Source: Actinomadura coerulea
GTDB lineage: Bacteria; Actinomycetota; Actinomycetes; Streptosporangiales; Streptosporangiaceae
Length of the DNA: 64,000 nt
Direction: 5' to 3'
Assembly: GCF_014208105.1 (NCBI RefSeq)
Contig: NZ_JACHMQ010000001.1
Coordinates: 6,262,001 to 6,326,000, forward strand
The notes beneath the pieces were generated by a model. It saw only the letters and a program-made list of their open reading frames with translations. It did no database searches and had not been told where the DNA came from. Below, piece after piece: positions 60,407 to 64,000 of this stretch. The stretch's first letter is position 1. Every line of letters begins with the position of its first letter. Made by a program: the position numbers and the translations under genes.

Positions 60407-61735
60407 TCAGTGGGAACCGAGCGTGATGCGGACGATCGTCCCCTTGGACGGTTCGGACAGCAGTTCGGCCCGTCCGCCGTGGGCGGCGGCGATGGCGGCG
60501 ACGATGGGAAGGCCCAGGCCGGTGCCGCCCTGCGTGCCCCGGTGGAAGCGTTCGAAGGCGCGGGCGGCGTCCTCCGGGGACATGCCCGGCCCCTCGTCCG
60601 CGACCTCGATCAAGCCCGGGGCCAGGCGGACGGTCGTGCGCGTTCCGGGGGGCGTGTGGGCCCGCACGTTGGCCAGGAGGTTCGCGAAGACCTGGCGGAT
60701 GCGGGCCTCGTCGACGGTGGCGGTCAGAGTGTCGGGGGCGTCCAGCACGAGGGGACGGTCGGGGGCGGCCGCGGTCGCGTCGGCCACGGCGTCCCTGGCG
60801 AGGGCGACGAGGTCGGTGGGGACGGGGTGCAGCGACGCCTCGCGGTCGAGACGGGCGAGTTCGAGGAGGTCGGTGACGAGGCTGTTCATCCGGCGGGCCT
60901 CCTCCTCGATGCGGCGCATCGCGTCGGGCAGCTCGTCCGGGCCGAGCGCGCCGTGCCGGTAGAGCTCCGCGTAGCCCTGGATGGCCGTGAGCGGCGTGCG
61001 CAGCTCGTGGGACGCGTCGGCGGCGAACTCGCGGACGCGGGCCTCCGAGCGGCTGCGCGCCCAGAACGCCTGCTCGATCCGCTCCAGCATCACGTTGATG
61101 GCGGACGCGAGGCGGGCCGTCTCCGTGCGCCGCCCGGGGCCGGGCATGCGGGCGCGCAGGTCGCCGCCCGCGGTGATGGCGTGCGCCGTGGCGGCCATCC
61201 GGTCCAGCGGCAGCAGGCCGCGGCGGATGAGCCACCGGCCGAGCACGAGCAGGACGGCGAGCAGCAGGGCGGCCGTCGCGATCTCCGACAGCACGAGGTT
61301 GCGGACGGCCGCGTGGATCTCGGCGAGGGGGGACGCCACGACGACGACGCCCTTCCCCCAGGGACGCGCCACCGCGCGCAGCCCCGGGAGGGAGAACGGT
61401 TCGAGGCCGCGCGCGCGGGCGGCCAGCTCGTCGCGGCCCAGCCGCCGCACCTCGCGGACGGCCTGCTCGGGCGCGGGCGCGTCACCGCTGAGGACGCGGA
61501 CCCGCCCCGCCGGGCCGACGGCCAGCACCACGAACTGCGCGGGGGCGGCGCCCTGCTCGGGCAGGCCGGGGCGCAGGAGGCGCGCCACGGCGCGGTCGCG
61601 GGTGGCCTGGAGCTGCCCGTCCACGCGGTGCATCAGGTACCCGTTCAGGACGAGCGCGCTGACCAGGCCCATGATCGCCAGACCGGCGGAGGTGACGGCG
61701 AGCAGGCCGGTGAGGAGCCGGGCGTTGAGCGTCAT
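60407..61735 (-). CDS. Two-component sensor histidine kinase
   Basis: This is 442 residues. Two membrane helices flank an extracytoplasmic domain (residues about 8-30 and 155-175). A HAMP follows, then the dimerisation domain with FAADASHELRTPLTAIQGYAELY (phospho-His), N-box NLLANVRAHTPPG, DEGPGM and GTGLGLPIV. The start ATG overlaps the response-regulator stop (ATGA). It likely senses an envelope or extracellular cue together with the secreted protein encoded upstream. Confidence 0.96.
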   Translation of the reverse strand: MTLNARLLTGLLAVTSAGLAIMGLVSALVLNGYLMHRVDGQLQATRDRAVARLLRPGLPEQGAAPAQFVVLAVGPAGRVRVLSGDAPAPEQAVREVRRLGRDELAARARGLEPFSLPGLRAVARPWGKGVVVVASPLAEIHAAVRNLVLSEIATAALLLAVLLVLGRWLIRRGLLPLDRMAATAHAITAGGDLRARMPGPGRRTETARLASAINVMLERIEQAFWARSRSEARVREFAADASHELRTPLTAIQGYAELYRHGALGPDELPDAMRRIEEEARRMNSLVTDLLELARLDREASLHPVPTDLVALARDAVADATAAAPDRPLVLDAPDTLTATVDEARIRQVFANLLANVRAHTPPGTRTTVRLAPGLIEVADEGPGMSPEDAARAFERFHRGTQGGTGLGLPIVAAIAAAHGGRAELLSEPSKGTIVRITLGSH

Positions 61736-62415
61736 GGCCGCAGCGCGTAACCCACCCCGCGCTGGGTGTGGATGAGCGGGGTGCCGAGCGGGTCCAGCTT
61801 GCGGCGCAGGTAGCTGATGTAGGTCTCCACGACCTGCGGGTTGCCGTGGTCCCAGCCCCACACGCCGTCGAGGAGCTGGGCGCGCGAGAGCACCATGCCC
61901 GCGTTGCGCATCAGGTAGGCGAGCAGCCGGAACTCGGTCGGGGACAGCTCGACGGGGACGCCGCCGCGCCGCACCGTCCAGTGCGCCTCGTCGAGTTCGA
62001 GGTCGGCGACGCGCAGCACGGGCCCGGCGGAGGGCTCCGGTGGGGCCGCCCGGCGCAGGACGGCCCGCACCCGGGCGATCAGCGCCTCGATCGAGAAGGG
62101 CTTGGTGACATAGTCGTCACCGCCGAGCGTGAGGCCGGTGACGGTGTCGGACGGCGTGTCCCGCGCGGTCAGGAAGATCACCGGGACCTGGTCGCCGTCC
62201 GCGCGCAGCCGCCGGCACACCTCGAAGCCGTCCAGGTCGGGCAGCATGACGTCCAGCAGGACGAGGTCGGGCCGCGCCTCGCGGACGGCCCCGAGCGCCT
62301 CCTCGCCCGTGCCCGCGGTGGCGGTCGCGAAGCCGTGGAAGCGCAGCGCGACCTCGATGAGGTCACGGATGTTGGCCTCGTCGTCCACGACGAGGACCCG
62401 CCGGGTCTCGCTCAT
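61732..62415 (-). CDS. OmpR-family response regulator
   Basis: This is 227 residues. The receiver has VLVVDDEANIRDL, VLLDVMLPDLDG (phospho-Asp) and YVTKPFS (Lys). The winged-helix output has VELSPTEFRLLAYLMRNAGMVLSRAQLLDGVWG and VVETYISYLRRKLD. It partners the overlapping histidine kinase. The secreted-protein gene lies just upstream on the same strand and may be a target. Confidence 0.97.
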   Translation of the reverse strand: MSETRRVLVVDDEANIRDLIEVALRFHGFATATAGTGEEALGAVREARPDLVLLDVMLPDLDGFEVCRRLRADGDQVPVIFLTARDTPSDTVTGLTLGGDDYVTKPFSIEALIARVRAVLRRAAPPEPSAGPVLRVADLELDEAHWTVRRGGVPVELSPTEFRLLAYLMRNAGMVLSRAQLLDGVWGWDHGNPQVVETYISYLRRKLDPLGTPLIHTQRGVGYALRP

Positions 62416-62505
62416 CGGCTCCCGCAGCTCGCTCCCTCGCCGGCCTCGCGCCCGCACATCGGACTCACCCGCCCGAAACTACCCGGCATGGTGGGCGCCG
62501 CTGGA

Positions 62506-62976
62506 CTAGCGGTGGTGGGGGACGCGGATCAGGCGCGCGGTCCGGGTGCCGCCGGAGCGCTCTCCCGCGACGAGCACCTGGTCGCCGCCGGCCAGGCCCT
62601 TGAGGGACGACTTCTCGCCGTTCTTGCGCACGTGGGTCCTGCCGTCGGACGTCCACGTCCAGGAGACGCCGTCCTCGCTGCGGACGGTCACCCCGGTCGC
62701 CGAGACGGCGGTGATCTTGCCGCGCTGCCAGGTGGCGAGGTGGAACCCGTCCTTGCGCTTGACGGTGGCCTCGCCGTGCACGCCTTGCACACCGCGCAGC
62801 GCGCGCGCCCGGCGCAGCGGGTGCCCCTTGCCGGGGTGGCCCTGGCCCGCGTGCGCCGTGGGGGAGGGCGAGGGGGCGGGGTCGTCGGCGAAGGCGGGGA
62901 CGGAGAAGGAGAGCCCGAGCCCGAGGAGCCCGGCGGCACCGGCCCCGGCCGCGATCGTCTTCCGGTTGTTTCGCAT
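62506..62976 (-). CDS. Secreted DUF5666-like protein
   Basis: This is 156 residues. A signal peptide (RKTIAAGAGAAGLLGLGLSFSVPAFADD) is followed by a Pro/Ser/His-rich stretch, then a beta domain (GEATVKRKDGFHLATWQRGKITAVSATGVTVRSEDGVSW ... AGGDQVLVAGERSGG) like DUF5666 OB folds. It is 90 bases upstream of the response-regulator gene on the same strand, so it may be part of the same regulon. Its role is unknown. Confidence 0.85.
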   Translation of the reverse strand: MRNNRKTIAAGAGAAGLLGLGLSFSVPAFADDPAPSPSPTAHAGQGHPGKGHPLRRARALRGVQGVHGEATVKRKDGFHLATWQRGKITAVSATGVTVRSEDGVSWTWTSDGRTHVRKNGEKSSLKGLAGGDQVLVAGERSGGTRTARLIRVPHHR

Positions 62977-63667
62977 GCCGGAAATGTAAGCGGACGCGTC
63001 TGGCAGAAGCCCACGCGGAACCCTGGGAGAATCCTGAGAGTTCCCCGAAGCCCGCCCAGCCTCCCGAACAGCGCGAGGCCCTGGCCGCGAGACGCGCAGA
63101 CAGGAGCCGGCAGCCCCGTGGCCTCGATCCGGGCCGTCACCAGGCGGTTCACGCCCGTCTTCCGAGCCAGGCCGCCTACTCTCAGCGGGCCGTCGAAGGC
63201 GACGCAGGCAAGGGCGAACGGCTACGAGCCACCACCATCAGGGACGCGGCACGCCACACCGGCACACCACACGTCCAGCCTGCGCCGGGTTCCGATCAGC
63301 TGGTGCCGGGATCGGTCCAGCTCGTGCTGCCTCAGGTCCAGCTCGTCCCGAACCCGGTCCAGTTGGTGTCTGGGGCGGTCGAGTGGGTCGCGGCGCGGGT
63401 CCAGCTCGTGCCGGGACCGGTCCAGCTCGGGCTCAGGCTGGCGACGATCTTGATCTTCGGTATCATATACAGATGGTAATCAATAACTAACACAGAGTAA
63501 AGAGCAGGCGGTGGGCCGATGGCGACACACCAGTGTGACCACGCGTACCGCCTGATGGCAGGCGAAGCGGGGGACGGACGCCGCTAGCCGGAAGATGGCG
63601 AGGGCGGCCGCACGCACGCCGCCGTCCAGCGCCGGCAGCGCGAACGGCGTGCACGTCCCGATGATGA
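62977..63667. other. Intergenic with repeat tract and AT-rich patch
   Basis: No gene is firm in these 690 bases. It contains the degenerate repeat tract at 63281-63430 and an AT-rich patch at about 63455-63500 that is unlike its surroundings and could be a promoter. A 22-codon frame (MATHQCDHAYRLMAGEAGDG) starts at 63519 with only a weak ribosome site. Confidence 0.5.
63281..63430 (-). repeat. Degenerate 21-base-type repeats with heptad coding
   Basis: Units like CCAGCTCGTGCCGGGACCGGT recur about seven times with drift. One minus-strand frame reads heptad-like LDRSRHELDPRRDPLDRPRH, then QLDRVRDELDLRQHELDRSRH, a coiled-coil pattern, but it has no start codon. It is probably a remnant or unannotated fragment of a coiled-coil gene. 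Confidence 0.5.
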
Positions 63668-64000
63668 TCAGTCGGATGCCGGCGCGGCCAGGGTTTCGAG
63701 GACCTGGTCGCCGTACTTGGCGAGCTTGTTCTCGCCCACGCCGTTGACGCGGCCCAGTTCCGCCAGGGAGGTGGGGAGGGCGGTGGCGATCTCGCGCAGG
63801 GTCGCGTCGTGGAAGATCACGTAGGCGGGGACGCCCTGCTCCCTGGCCGTCGCGGCGCGCCAGGCGCGGAGGCGCTCGAAGAGCGGCATCGCCTCGGCGG
63901 GGAGCTCGACCTGGGCCTTGGCCGCCTTGGCGGTCTTCGCGGCCTTCGCGACGGGGCGTTCGGCCTCGCGGCGCATCATCACCTTGCGCTCGCCGCGCAG
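63668..64000 (-). CDS. recQ: RecQ-type DNA helicase, C-terminal end (cut by window)
   Basis: Only the last 110 or so residues are inside the window. They are the HRDC domain (LFERLRAWRAATAREQGVPAYVIFHDATLREIATALPTSLAELGRVNGVGENKLAKYGDQVLETL). They are preceded by an Ala/Lys-rich linker and LRGERKVMMRRE, which resembles the end of the RecQ winged-helix part. The helicase core lies beyond the right edge. RecQ unwinds DNA in repair and fork processing. Confidence 0.88.
   Translation of the reverse strand: MRGERKVMMRREAERPVAKAAKTAKAAKAQVELPAEAMPLFERLRAWRAATAREQGVPAYVIFHDATLREIATALPTSLAELGRVNGVGENKLAKYGDQVLETLAAPASD

Noticed and set aside
61768..63453. Long plus-strand frame of 561 codons
   Set aside because: It is antisense to the response regulator and secreted-protein genes, both of which have clear domains and ribosome sites. 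It is a GC-rich shadow frame.
63519..63587. 22-codon plus-strand gene
   Set aside because: The ribosome site is weak and there is no recognisable product or neighbour support.
1..64000. CRISPR arrays or insertion sequences
   Set aside because: No regularly spaced identical repeats with unique spacers and no intact transposase with terminal repeats were seen.

Overview
The window is very GC-rich, with GTG and TTG starts, stop/start overlaps (ATGA, GTGA, TTGA) between genes and typical actinomycete families: a helix-turn-helix/DUF397 pair, an RsbW-like ATPase, a SARP-type DNA-binding domain, DUF1707, HxlR and DUF5753. It looks like a chromosomal segment of a filamentous actinomycete, perhaps Actinomadura or another Streptosporangiales member. 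The genus is an inference only.

Region 1 (about 0.9-7.2 kb) holds a NIPSNAP-like protein, a membrane-anchored STAND ATPase with 14 WD40 repeats, a DUF397/helix-turn-helix/RsbW-like regulatory trio and a remnant of a Ser/Thr kinase tail. Region 2 (7.4-34.4 kb) is a defence island. It has a type I restriction-modification operon (HsdM, HsdS, HsdR) led by a helix-turn-helix protein with a methyltransferase fold lacking catalytic motifs, and trailed by an unknown 501-residue protein. Next come RmuC, a lipoprotein, and a Mokosh type I-like pair: a degenerate kinase fused to an SF1 helicase, and a double-PLD protein. A GHKL ATPase overlaps the PLD gene, and a convergent SARP-receiver regulator follows. 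Then comes a nucleoside-deoxyribosyltransferase-like/triple-S1 fusion followed by a two-TM protein, and a PD-(D/E)XK-type nuclease. GATAA-N6-TTATC palindromes lie upstream of the restriction operon and of rmuC, with a half-site upstream of the SARP-receiver gene, so these units may be co-regulated.

Region 3 (34.8-39.6 kb) is the mobilisation end of an integrated element: MobC, relaxase, excisionase-like protein and a frameshifted tyrosine integrase lying against the 3' end of tRNA-Ser(GCT). I infer that the defence island may be cargo of this element, whose other end would lie left of the window.

Region 4 (40.38-50.67 kb) is a second, well-delimited element in tRNA-Arg(ACG), bounded by 41-bp direct repeats. 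It carries an integrase, regulators, a TTG-started excisionase, a DnaB/RepA-like helicase, an HNH nuclease and a small-terminase-like protein, but no capsid, portal, large terminase or tail gene. This is the layout of a phage satellite (PICI-like).

Region 5 (50.7-64 kb) is ordinary chromosome with some decay. It has a MarR/SDR deletion scar, a truncated esterase, an HxlR/MFS divergent pair, DUF1707, a SatP-like transporter, an epoxide hydrolase/SDR pair, a two-component system with a secreted protein, and the C-terminal end of RecQ at the right edge.
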